The translations under genes were made by a program, and so were the position numbers. A model generated the notes under the pieces. It saw only the letters and a program-made list of their open reading frames with translations, was not told the DNA's origin and did no database searches. Source: a virus. Taken from it: DNA of 35,218 bases. Shown piece after piece: positions 8,477 to 16,609 of this stretch. The stretch covers positions 1 to 35,218 of the IMG/VR virus record IMGVR_UViG_3300037041_000117; one strand, 5' to 3'. The number at the start of each line of letters is the position of its first letter. Position 1 is the first letter of the stretch.

Positions 8477-8875
8477 ATGAATCCAGAACTAATCATTGCC
8501 GCAATGCTTAATACCGGAGGAATCACGGCATTGGTAAGCACTCGCAAAGCGATGACTCAGTTGCCGCAGAATACAATCTTCCCTGCGCTCGTTTATACAA
8601 TTATTGATGCAACCCCATTGCCTCACATAAATTTTGCGACAGAACGCCAGATGGCGCGTGCTAGGGTGCAGATTAACCCCATTGCTAAAACAATGGCAGA
8701 AGTTAAATCAATCCATGACCAAGTTCGCTTGGCTATGGACTTTAAATTACAGCAAACATTTGCGGGCAAAACAGTTATCAGTAGCCGCCTAGATTTATTT
8801 GGATCACCAGATAAAGACTTGGATACTGGAACATGGACTCAACCCGCTGACTATATCGTGTCTTACTATGAGTGA
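8477..8875 (+). CDS. Tail completion protein (DUF3168)
   Basis: 132 residues in the DUF3168 (lambda gpU/SPP1 gp17-like) pattern: an N-terminal helix, NTIFPALVYTIID, RARVQINPIAKTMAEVKSIH, and the C-terminal WTQPADYIVSYYE. It starts 2 nt after the gp10-like gene and is the last gene before an intrinsic terminator and the tail tube gene. Confidence 0.88.
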   Translation: MNPELIIAAMLNTGGITALVSTRKAMTQLPQNTIFPALVYTIIDATPLPHINFATERQMARARVQINPIAKTMAEVKSIHDQVRLAMDFKLQQTFAGKTVISSRLDLFGSPDKDLDTGTWTQPADYIVSYYE

Positions 8876-8912
8876 GGCACATAACAGTTTCAGGCATTTG
8901 CTTGAAAATTCT

Positions 8913-8937
8913 GCCCGCATCCCTGTGGGCTTTTTTT
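8913..8937 (+). terminator. Rho-independent terminator before tail tube gene
   Basis: A 7-bp stem, GCCCGCA with TGTGGGC (8913-8919, 8924-8930), around TCCC and followed directly by seven T. It lies in the 82-nt gap upstream of the tail tube gene; no promoter is visible between it and that gene. Confidence 0.88.
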
Positions 8938-8957
8938 AAAACCGAGAGGAAAAGACC

Positions 8958-9434
8958 ATGACAGTCCGCACATCCGCAGGGACGACACTCCGAGTCACTG
9001 CATCAGCACCCGCTACGTTCAATAGCGCAGGGTATAACACTCTGTTTACAACATCTCCCGTCCCCGCACTTGTTGGTGAAATCACCGACTTGGGCGAGTT
9101 TGGTCGTGAGTATGCTTTAGTCACGCATATGCCAGTTGGCTCGCGTGGCACACAGAAGTTCAAAGGCTCATTCAACGAAGGCACAATCACTTTGTCTTTG
9201 GGTTTGGATACCGATGACGCAGGTCAAATTATTATGAAAGCCGCAAGCGTTTCTGATAATGACTATTCGTTTATGGTGACTACACAGAATGGCGACAGAT
9301 ACTTTTTCAGGGCACAAATCATGTCTTGGAAAGTAGGCGTTGGCTCTGTTGATTCAATCACTACTGCTACTGCAACATTGGAAATCACAACCAATGCCGC
9401 AGGAGTTGGTATTGTTGAATCACTCGCCGCTTAA
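8958..9434 (+). CDS. Major tail tube protein
   Basis: 158 residues, strand-rich and small-residue-rich: TSPVPALVGEITDLGEFGRE, PVGSRGTQKFKGSFNEGTIT, FMVTTQNGDRYFFRAQIMSW. This matches the tail tube subunits of siphoviruses that stack into the tail. Position between the DUF3168 gene and the chaperone pair is the standard place. Good ribosome site GAGAGGAAAA before ATG. Confidence 0.9.
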   Translation: MTVRTSAGTTLRVTASAPATFNSAGYNTLFTTSPVPALVGEITDLGEFGREYALVTHMPVGSRGTQKFKGSFNEGTITLSLGLDTDDAGQIIMKAASVSDNDYSFMVTTQNGDRYFFRAQIMSWKVGVGSVDSITTATATLEITTNAAGVGIVESLAA

Positions 9435-9483
9435 AGAATTGCCGTAAATGGCAACACGCGCACCTACTCGGGTCAGTTCGCAT

Positions 9484-9537
9484 CCTTCGCGGGGTGCGGC
9501 TGATTCGAGCAAGGGCAATAACTCTCCCCGCGAAAGG
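9484..9537 (+). promoter_or_regulatory. Long hairpin covering the chaperone ribosome site
   Basis: CCTTCGCGGGG (9484-9494) pairs with CCCCGCGAAAGG (9526-9537) with one bulged A, nine base pairs being uninterrupted. The right arm contains AAAGG of the ribosome site AAAGGA for the ATG at 9547. A smaller hairpin TTGCC/GGCAA lies upstream (about 9439-9454). Together they can hide the start of the tail chaperone gene in mRNA. Confidence 0.65.
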
Positions 9538-9546
9538 ATTACTAAA

Positions 9547-9951
9547 ATGTTTGATATCTCAGAACTAGCAGTTAAAGACACAGCAATCGTTGAATTAGAA
9601 ACAGTTGATGGTGACGCTTTACTTGATGCAACAGGAAACCAACTTTCCATTACAGTCTACGGACCCGGAAGCAAAGCATTTCAAAAAGCACAAAGCATCC
9701 GCAATCGTGCCATTCTTGAGTATGTAAAGAAGGGTGGAAAGAAAATGAAAGAAGGCGAACAGCGCGAGCTTGATGCTGAGTTTCTTTCTGCTTGCACAGT
9801 CAGCTTTAATGGCTTCGGCTACAAAGAATTCACAGGCATTGAGATGTTTAAAGCGGCTTATCTTGATTCAGCCATCGGCTTCATTACTGAACAAGTAAAT
9901 AAAGCTGTTGGTGATTGGGCAAATTTTACTCAGGCATCATCGAAGACCTAA
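9547..9951 (+). CDS. Tail assembly chaperone, short form (gpG-like)
   Basis: 134 residues starting MFDISELAVKDTAIVELETV. It has the usual small N-terminal sandwich, a basic KKGGKKMKEGEQREL stretch and a helical end. It binds the tape measure protein during tail assembly. I chose ATG 9547 because of the AAAGGA site; an upstream ATG at 9448 would add 33 Arg/Ser/Pro-rich residues without family character. Near the 3' end it contains a slippery heptamer that fuses it to the next frame. Confidence 0.85.
   Translation: MFDISELAVKDTAIVELETVDGDALLDATGNQLSITVYGPGSKAFQKAQSIRNRAILEYVKKGGKKMKEGEQRELDAEFLSACTVSFNGFGYKEFTGIEMFKAAYLDSAIGFITEQVNKAVGDWANFTQASSKT
9921..9927 (+). other. Programmed -1 ribosomal frameshift site A AAT TTT
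   Basis: Within codons GCA AAT TTT ACT of the short chaperone the heptamer A AAT TTT allows both tRNAs to re-pair in the -1 frame. The shifted product continues as FYSGIIEDLSLYAR. This is the lambda gpG/gpGT arrangement, conserved in long-tailed phages. Confidence 0.88.
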
Positions 9952-10403
9952 GTCTTTATGCACGACAACTGGCTTGGTTCAGATCAATACCAGTTGTCAA
10001 GCAAGAGAAATCTGTTGCATCAGGCGATAAGCAAGCTGAGTTAACACGCGCTGAGAAGATTCAAAAAAATGGCGGCAAGCCATTGATGCCTGATGTTGGT
10101 GATGCTGAATATGTGATAACCTATTGGCAGGATTTAGGCATGGTAGAGATGGGCGCAATGGGTCCGATACCATTGTCAGCAAGAGAAATTTTATCTTGGC
10201 AACAATGCACAGGCGTAGAGCTTGAAGCATGGGAATATAGAGCGATCAAACAAATGTCACAGACTTATTTGATGCAAGCTAAAGAGAGTGAAAAGCCCGA
10301 GTGTGTTCCACCATTCGGTGATCCAGTAAGCGAGTTCGATAGAACTATCGTGAGCAATAAAGTCGGCAATGCTTTCAAAGCATTCATACAGGCAAAAAGG
10401 TAA
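9924..10403 (+). CDS. Tail assembly chaperone, frameshift extension (gpT-like)
   Basis: This frame encodes the C-terminal part of the fused GT chaperone, about 160 residues: LYARQLAWFRSIPVV, YVITYWQDLGMVEMGAMGPI, REILSWQQCTGVELEAWEYR. It has no credible start of its own and overlaps the end of the short form by 28 nt; the full-length product runs from 9547 through the -1 slip to 10403, about 285 residues. Only the fused form recruits the tube protein to the tape measure in lambda. The tape measure gene follows 3 nt later. Confidence 0.87.
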   Translation, partial: FYSGIIEDLSLYARQLAWFRSIPVVKQEKSVASGDKQAELTRAEKIQKNGGKPLMPDVGDAEYVITYWQDLGMVEMGAMGPIPLSAREILSWQQCTGVELEAWEYRAIKQMSQTYLMQAKESEKPECVPPFGDPVSEFDRTIVSNKVGNAFKAFIQAKR

Positions 10404-10406
10404 GTC

Positions 10407-13400
10407 ATGGCAACTACAGTAGGTCAGTTGACAATCGAGATGGCGGCTAACATTGTTCGCCTCCAACAAGATATGGACAAAGCCAAGAAGACAGTATCTT
10501 CTGCTATGGATTCTATTCAGAAAGCGGCAGACTCAGCGGCTAATGCTTTAGGTCTTATTGGCATTGGTTTATCTGGAGTTGCTATAGGTGCGTTTGTAAA
10601 AAATGCAATTGATGCCGCTGATCGATTGGATGATCTTTCAAAGAAAACTGGTCTGTCAGCTGAGAAATTATCAGGTCTCACATTTGCTTTTAAGATGAGC
10701 AATGTTGAGATTGAGGCAATGCAGAAATCATTTGTATTGCTTTCCAAAAATGTTATTGATAATGAAGATGCTTTTATTGCTCTTGGTATATCTGTAAAAA
10801 ATGCAGATGGCACTTACAAAGCGGCAGACGTAATCTTTAAAGAAGTTGCTACGTTTTTTGAAAAGATGCCTGATGGTGTTTTGAAAACAAAACTAGCAAC
10901 AGAGCTATTTGGTAAAGCGGGTGCTGAGTTAATTCCAATCTTGAATAGTGGTTCTGATGGAATTGAAGAAATGACAAACCGAGCAGAACAACTTGGTTTG
11001 ATTATTTCAACAGAAGCAACAAAAGCATCTGAAGAATTTAAAGATCAGCTTGACACTTTGCAACAGCAGATGATCGCAATCACAGTAAATGGATTAACTC
11101 CATTTATAAAATCAGCTTCTGAGCTAATTGAAAGTTTGATGAAGTTGCCAAAGCTATTAGATGAGAATAAAACTGCATTGATGCTTTGGTCTGCAATCAT
11201 TATTGCTCCTGCTATTGTCATGGGAATTCCTGCTCTAGTTGCAGGACTAAGCGCACTGGCGGCAGGAGTGGTAGCCGTAGGTCTTGCGTTTGCGGCTAAT
11301 CCTATTGCACTAATATTGTTGACATTAACGGCGGCGGCTATTCCCGCGATCAATGCTATCAATGATTATTCCAATGCAAACAAAGCGGCAGAAAAAGCAA
11401 ATGCAGGATTGAATCAATCTACTGCGGAAACAGCTAGATTGCTTCGTTTGAACAAAGACGCATCAGAAGCAAATAACAAAGCAAGTGATGAAGCGACATT
11501 GAAGATGGCAGAGGCGGCAATCAAAGCTAAAGAGAGAGCCGCTGAAGAAAAGAAATTGAATGATGAGCTTGTAAAACAGGCTGATGCTTATCGCAAACTA
11601 ATTTCTAGCATTGATGAAAAAATAGCTTTAAATATAGCTGAAATAAATTCAACTGAAAAATTAACAGATGCACAAAAGCTAGAGATTAAATACAGAAATG
11701 ATTTAGATACTGGAACTTTGAAACTAACTAAAACACAACAAGATGCTTTGTTTGTGAAAATAGCTGAATTAAAAGAAACAGAAAAAGGTCTTGCTTTAAA
11801 ACAACAAGCTATTGATTTGGCAAAGCTAGAAAAAGAGATACTTGATGATTCAGCAAAATCTAATTACGCTGTCTATGAGGCTTTGGTAAAAAAGAATCAA
11901 TCCATAGCTGATGAAGTTATCAAGCAAAAAGAATCTAATGCCACTATGTTATTAGGTGCTGATGCAGTTGAAAAATTAGGGATAGAAAAGTTGCGCGATC
12001 AAGCTATCTCAGCAGATCGTCTTGCGACAATCATGGAGGAAATCAATCCTGATGTTGCCAATACATATCGGGATCAGGCAAAAGCATTGAGAGATTTGGC
12101 AGATGCTAAAGATAAAGGTATTGGCATCAAAGCCGCTAAAGATGCACAAGATGCTTGGGATAAAGCGGCAACGTCTATTACTGATGGTTTAACAGATGCT
12201 TTGATGCGTGGCTTTGAATCAGGCAAAGGCTTTGTTGAAAACATTACAGACTTTATTAAAAACAAATTTAAGTCAACAGTCGCAGAATTTATTATTCGTC
12301 CGATCATGTCTCCGATTGGGAATATGTTTGCATCAATGATGCCGACAGCCGCAGGAGCCGCAAGCGGTGGCGGTGGAATGTTTGGCAATATTCTTGGCGG
12401 TGCAAGCCAGATGGGTTCTTTGTTCGGAACTGGTGCAAGCGCGACGATGGGCGGTGCAGGGTTCATGGACATGATGGGTGCGTCATCAGCCATGATGGGT
12501 AATGGAAGCATCATGGGCGGTCTAAGCCTTGGCGCGGGTGCGGTCATGCCTTATGTTGCGGCGGCGGCGGCTCTTGTGTCTTTGATTAAATCTATGGATG
12601 ACTCAGGCACGATGCACGCGGGTGGAACAGCTACCGCATCTGCAACTGGTGCGAAAGCAACGACAGGCTCAGAACTGAATTTCGTTGTTGAAACAAATAA
12701 ACAAATGCAGTCAAGCATTGTGACAATGGCGGGAAGCATCTCTAGCACATTGAATGGATTGCAACGCGCATTTGGAAAAGCTGAAGAAGTAGTTGTTGGT
12801 CTTGGCTTCGCAGATGACTCAAGCGCAGATGGTGCTTGGGGTGCATTGAAGATTCTTGCAAGTGGTAAGACTCTGGTTGATTGGGCAAGCGGTGTCGACA
12901 GATGGCCAGGATTTGAGTTCTCAGATGGAGAGGCAGGACTCGCAGAATTCACAGCAAAGATTGCAACAGATGTGAAGGGCATGATCTCTACACTCGGCTT
13001 GCCTGAGTGGGCTTTGGCTATCACAAACAATCTGCAAGAAGGCGCAACATTAGAACAAGTGTTAGCGACCTTGGAGCAAGTTGCTCTCATTAAAGTTCAA
13101 TTGACAGAAGCAGGAAATGCTTTGACATTGATGGGCGGTCCATTGGCAGGACTAGCGGCGGCAGGAGATTCCGCTGTCTTAGCTGTAGCAGAGTTGGTTG
13201 GCGGCATTGATCAGTTGGTCTTGAAAGCTCAAGGCTTCATGGCTAACTATTACACAGAGCAAGAGCAAGCGGGTGTCTTAGCTTCAAGTCTCACACAATC
13301 ACTTGAACAAGCGGGTTTCAGCCAAGCGCAAATTGCGGCTTTGATGACACGGCAAGACTTCAGGTCATTGCTTGAAAGTATTGATATAAATACAGATCAG

Positions 13401-14192
13401 GGTGCAAAACAGTTTGCCGCATTGCTTACTGTTCAACAACAATTTGTTGATGTGCAAGGTTACTTGGAGTCTCAAGGAGTTACATTACTTGAGCTTGCAG
13501 AAGCCGCACCTCAAGTAGCATTGTTAACTTTGATTAAAGATCAAGACGCAACAAACGCAACAACAGCATTAGAAGTAGCCCAAGTAACATCTGACTCATT
13601 GCTCTCAATGATTGATCAAGATGCAACAAATGCAACATCTGCTTTGCAAGTTGCTACAGCATCTGCTGATTCATTGTTGAATATCAATACTGGAGTCACA
13701 ACAATGACAAATGCTATCACCACACTTGATGCAACAATGGCAAGCGGATTAAGTAACATTGCTTCTGCTACATCATCGGCAACAGCTATCGCTGATCGTG
13801 CCATAGCATCCGCTAATGCAAGCGCGGCAATCGCGGTCGCGGCATCAAACGCAGGAAGCGGAGTAAAGGATTCCACATTAGGTATTTCAGCTTATGCTTC
13901 TGGTGGCTCTTATCGTGGCGGCATGGCTTTGGTAGGTGAGCAAGGTCCTGAGTTGATTGACTTCAATAATGGCGGTCAGGTCTATACGGCAAATCAAACA
14001 GCGAATATTATTGGTGGTGAAGTTGCGGGTGAGATTCGCGCCTTGCGTAATGAAGTTTCTTTGCTTCGTTATGAGGCAAGATCAACGGCGGTCAGTTCTG
14101 CAAAGATTGCAAGACTGCAAGATAACTGGGATGTTCGTGGTCTTACTGTCAGAACAGATGTTGATCAACCTTTGGATACAGTAACAGTATGA
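10407..14192 (+). CDS. Tail tape measure protein
   Basis: 1261 residues, the longest gene. It sets tail length and is ejected with DNA. N-terminal helices (MATTVGQLTIEMAANIVRLQ), a hydrophobic block about residues 250-310 (WSAIIIAPAIVMGIPALVAG), long coiled coils (about 330-560), a Gly/Met/Ala-rich segment about 640-730, and the C-terminal motif MALVGEQGPELIDFNNGG that is common in tape measure proteins. A 25-residue tandem repeat occurs near residues 1045-1094. The stop overlaps the next start (ATGA). Confidence 0.95.
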   Translation: MATTVGQLTIEMAANIVRLQQDMDKAKKTVSSAMDSIQKAADSAANALGLIGIGLSGVAIGAFVKNAIDAADRLDDLSKKTGLSAEKLSGLTFAFKMSNVEIEAMQKSFVLLSKNVIDNEDAFIALGISVKNADGTYKAADVIFKEVATFFEKMPDGVLKTKLATELFGKAGAELIPILNSGSDGIEEMTNRAEQLGLIISTEATKASEEFKDQLDTLQQQMIAITVNGLTPFIKSASELIESLMKLPKLLDENKTALMLWSAIIIAPAIVMGIPALVAGLSALAAGVVAVGLAFAANPIALILLTLTAAAIPAINAINDYSNANKAAEKANAGLNQSTAETARLLRLNKDASEANNKASDEATLKMAEAAIKAKERAAEEKKLNDELVKQADAYRKLISSIDEKIALNIAEINSTEKLTDAQKLEIKYRNDLDTGTLKLTKTQQDALFVKIAELKETEKGLALKQQAIDLAKLEKEILDDSAKSNYAVYEALVKKNQSIADEVIKQKESNATMLLGADAVEKLGIEKLRDQAISADRLATIMEEINPDVANTYRDQAKALRDLADAKDKGIGIKAAKDAQDAWDKAATSITDGLTDALMRGFESGKGFVENITDFIKNKFKSTVAEFIIRPIMSPIGNMFASMMPTAAGAASGGGGMFGNILGGASQMGSLFGTGASATMGGAGFMDMMGASSAMMGNGSIMGGLSLGAGAVMPYVAAAAALVSLIKSMDDSGTMHAGGTATASATGAKATTGSELNFVVETNKQMQSSIVTMAGSISSTLNGLQRAFGKAEEVVVGLGFADDSSADGAWGALKILASGKTLVDWASGVDRWPGFEFSDGEAGLAEFTAKIATDVKGMISTLGLPEWALAITNNLQEGATLEQVLATLEQVALIKVQLTEAGNALTLMGGPLAGLAAAGDSAVLAVAELVGGIDQLVLKAQGFMANYYTEQEQAGVLASSLTQSLEQAGFSQAQIAALMTRQDFRSLLESIDINTDQGAKQFAALLTVQQQFVDVQGYLESQGVTLLELAEAAPQVALLTLIKDQDATNATTALEVAQVTSDSLLSMIDQDATNATSALQVATASADSLLNINTGVTTMTNAITTLDATMASGLSNIASATSSATAIADRAIASANASAAIAVAASNAGSGVKDSTLGISAYASGGSYRGGMALVGEQGPELIDFNNGGQVYTANQTANIIGGEVAGEIRALRNEVSLLRYEARSTAVSSAKIARLQDNWDVRGLTVRTDVDQPLDTVTV
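13539..13688 (+). repeat. Tandem repeat of 75 nt in tape measure gene
   Basis: Two adjacent 75-nt units begin GATCAAGACGCAACAAACGC and GATCAAGATGCAACAAATGC and encode 25-residue repeats beginning DQDATNATTALEV and DQDATNATSALQV. The change is in whole codons and keeps the frame. Confidence 0.85.
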
Positions 14193-15085
14193 AAGTCATA
14201 AAGCCAGTTACAGTTACTCCTGAGATGATTCTGTCTAGTAATGCGACAGAGGCTTACTCGCTTTGGAGTGCGGGGACAACATATGCAAAGAACGCAAAGG
14301 TAGATCATGGAATTCATTACTTCAATAGCTTAGTAAATTCCAATACTGGAAATGATCCAGATACAAGTCCAACATTCTGGGAGAACATTGGTCCTGATAA
14401 CAAACACGCTATGTTTGATGGACAGATCAGCACAGAGACAACAAGAGCAACATCGCCTTTGACAGTCACCATTGCTTGCGGAATTGTTAACAGCGTTGCA
14501 TTGATTGGATTAACTGGTTCATCTGTAACTATTACTGTCAGGGACAATGGAGCAAGTCCTCCAGTCTATACAAGAACAGTTGGCTTAGATGGCACAATCA
14601 TTCTTGATTGGTATATGTATTTCTTCGAGCCATTTGTTCAACTTGGTGAAGTTGTTTTGACAGACTTGCCTCCATACGCATTGGGTAGAATAACAATGAG
14701 TCTATCTGGTGGAGGTGCTGTGGCTATTGGTGAATTGATTGTAGGCACAGCTTATGTTCTAGGCGCGGTAGGAACGGAACAAGGTGCAACAGTTGGCATC
14801 ATTGATTACAGCCGTAAAGATACAGACCCTGACACTGGCGTAACAACATTCACTCGCAGAGCTTATTCAAAGAGAATGTCTGGTCAATTCTTGGTTGCCA
14901 ATAATCAGATCAACGGAGTGCAACGAATACTGGCTGACATTCGCGCTGTGCCAAGCGTGTTCATTGGCTCTGAGTTGACAGATTACGCGCCTCTAGTTGT
15001 CTATGGTTTCTATCGTGATTTCAGCATTGACATTGCTTATCCAACACAGAGTTGGTGCAGGGTTGAAGTTGAAGGTTTGATCTAA
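14189..15085 (+). CDS. Distal tail / tip protein with carbohydrate-binding-like N-terminus
   Basis: 298 residues. Residues about 23-76 (AYSLWSAGTTYAKNAKV ... SPTFWENIGPDN) resemble the CBM5/12-like modules frequent in phage fibres. The remainder is strand-rich (TVTIACGIVNSVALIGLTGS, LDWYMYFFEPF, GQFLVANNQINGVQRILADI) and matches a tail protein seen next to tape measure genes in phages of Betaproteobacteria, as I recall. It probably forms part of the tail tip. It overlaps the tape measure stop by 4 nt. Confidence 0.75.
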   Translation: MKVIKPVTVTPEMILSSNATEAYSLWSAGTTYAKNAKVDHGIHYFNSLVNSNTGNDPDTSPTFWENIGPDNKHAMFDGQISTETTRATSPLTVTIACGIVNSVALIGLTGSSVTITVRDNGASPPVYTRTVGLDGTIILDWYMYFFEPFVQLGEVVLTDLPPYALGRITMSLSGGGAVAIGELIVGTAYVLGAVGTEQGATVGIIDYSRKDTDPDTGVTTFTRRAYSKRMSGQFLVANNQINGVQRILADIRAVPSVFIGSELTDYAPLVVYGFYRDFSIDIAYPTQSWCRVEVEGLI

Positions 15086-15099
15086 AAGGAAAATTCAAA

Positions 15100-15933
15100 A
15101 TGGCTATTACTGCATTACCAACGCCTCCGAGTCGGGATGATCCAACAAATTTTGCGACACGCGCAGATGCGTTCTTAGGTGCATTACCTACATTCGCAAC
15201 AGAGGCAAATGCTCAAGCGGCAACTGTGAATGCTGATGCCGTTAGTTCTGCGGCTAGTGCGGTCACAGCTTCTACTGCGGCGGCGGGAGCTACTGCGGCG
15301 GCTAATGTAACGAAGTGGATAAGCGGAACTACTTACACAGAAGGCGTAATGGTATGGTCGCCAATTACTTATCTTTCTTACCGAAGAAAATCTACTGGCG
15401 GTGGAACAACTGACCCTAGTTCTGATTCTACTAATTGGGCGCAAGCGGCAGGAACTGGTGATGTAACGCTTGCAACAGCGCAGACCTTTACAGGTACTAA
15501 GACTTTCTCAGGCACATCATCTACTCAAGCGATTGTTTTAAACGATGCCGCAGAGGTAGCAACAGTATCAGCTACTGCGGCTACAGGCACTATTGCTTAC
15601 GACATCACAACGCAGTCAGTGCTTTACTACACAAGTAACGCAAGTGCTAACTGGACAGTTAACTTCAGAGCCTCTAGCGGTACTTCATTGAATACTTTGA
15701 TGAGCACAGGTCAATCAATGACTGTAGCTTTCTTAGTCACTCAAGGCTCTACTGCTTATTACAACTCTGCTGTGCAAGTGGATGGCACAACTTCTGGAGT
15801 TACTACACGTTGGTTAGGTGGCGCACCTACTGCGGGAAATGCTAGTGGCATCGATTCCATAAGGTATCTCATAATTAAAACGGGAAGTGCGACTTTCACT
15901 ATCCTTGCCTCAGTAACACAGTTCAAAGCCTAA
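15100..15933 (+). CDS. Tail fibre protein
   Basis: 277 residues. The N-terminal region (LPTPPSRDDPTNFATRADAF) is the usual anchor in small phage fibres, then an Ala-rich helix (about 39-70), a binding-like patch KWISGTTYTEGVMVWSP, and a C-terminal strand-rich region (TFTGTKTFSGTSSTQAIVLN). Ribosome site AAAAGGAAAA precedes ATG. Its stop overlaps the homing endonuclease start. Confidence 0.78.
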   Translation: MAITALPTPPSRDDPTNFATRADAFLGALPTFATEANAQAATVNADAVSSAASAVTASTAAAGATAAANVTKWISGTTYTEGVMVWSPITYLSYRRKSTGGGTTDPSSDSTNWAQAAGTGDVTLATAQTFTGTKTFSGTSSTQAIVLNDAAEVATVSATAATGTIAYDITTQSVLYYTSNASANWTVNFRASSGTSLNTLMSTGQSMTVAFLVTQGSTAYYNSAVQVDGTTSGVTTRWLGGAPTAGNASGIDSIRYLIIKTGSATFTILASVTQFKA

Positions 15934-16607
15934 TGAACACAGCCTACGTTTATACGCTGACAGACCCTAGAAATGGGATGCCCTTTTACGTTGGTAAAGG
16001 GCATGGAAAGCGTTGCGAGTTCCATTTGGATGAGGCTAAGTATTACACCAAGCGCAAGTCAAAGAAGTTAAACAAGATTCGTAAACTTATGTCGCTTGGA
16101 ATGAAGCCAATCATTACCAAAGTTGAGGAAAATGTTTCTGATGCTCAGGCTATTGATTTTGAGTGTTTATTGATTGCTGAAATGCGTGATATTGGAATAC
16201 CATTGACCAACATGACAGATGGCGGTGATGGTGCTAAAGGATATAAGCATACTGAAGAACACAAACAAAAGATGCACGAATTGTTTGCTGATCGTGTTTT
16301 TACAGAAGAACATCGTCAAGCAATGTCTAAGCCTAAGTCTGAAGAAGGTAGAGCAAATATTGCTAGAGCCAGATTGACTACAACTTATAGACCATCTGAA
16401 GAAACAAAGCGTAAAACTTCTGAAGCATTGTTAGGTCGCCCTAGTCCAATGAAAGGACGCAAACAATCTGATGAAGCAAAAGCTAAAATGAGTGCATATC
16501 GAAAGGGTTTGCCAAAACCTAAAGTTGATTGTCCTCATTGCCAAAAACATATCGCTGTTAATGTTGCAAAGCGTTGGCACTTTGATAACTGTAAAGATAA
16601 GGAATAA
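15933..16607 (+). CDS. GIY-YIG homing endonuclease with NUMOD3 repeats
   Basis: 224 residues. The N-terminus has the GIY-YIG nuclease core: YVYTL, then PFYVGKG (about 17-23), Arg27 in GKR, and Glu77 in FECLLI. Residues about 104-190 contain repeated NUMOD3-type DNA-binding units (TEEHKQKM, TEEHRQAMS, SEETKRKTSEAL, SDEAKAKMS). The end has CPHC followed by a distant HFDNC, a possible zinc ribbon. It is wedged between two fibre genes with 1- and 2-nt spacing, as expected of a free-standing homing gene. Confidence 0.92.
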   Translation: MNTAYVYTLTDPRNGMPFYVGKGHGKRCEFHLDEAKYYTKRKSKKLNKIRKLMSLGMKPIITKVEENVSDAQAIDFECLLIAEMRDIGIPLTNMTDGGDGAKGYKHTEEHKQKMHELFADRVFTEEHRQAMSKPKSEEGRANIARARLTTTYRPSEETKRKTSEALLGRPSPMKGRKQSDEAKAKMSAYRKGLPKPKVDCPHCQKHIAVNVAKRWHFDNCKDKE

Positions 16608-16609
16608 CA

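Noticed and set aside
9448-9546. Upstream ATG extending the tail chaperone by 33 residues
   Set aside because: Arg/Ser/Pro-rich, overlaps the hairpin, and the real ribosome site belongs to ATG 9547.
12074-13090. Two long leftward reading frames opposite the tape measure gene (157 and 179 codons)
   Set aside because: Ala/Pro/Ser-rich shadows caused by the codon pattern of the coding strand; no ribosome sites or family character.
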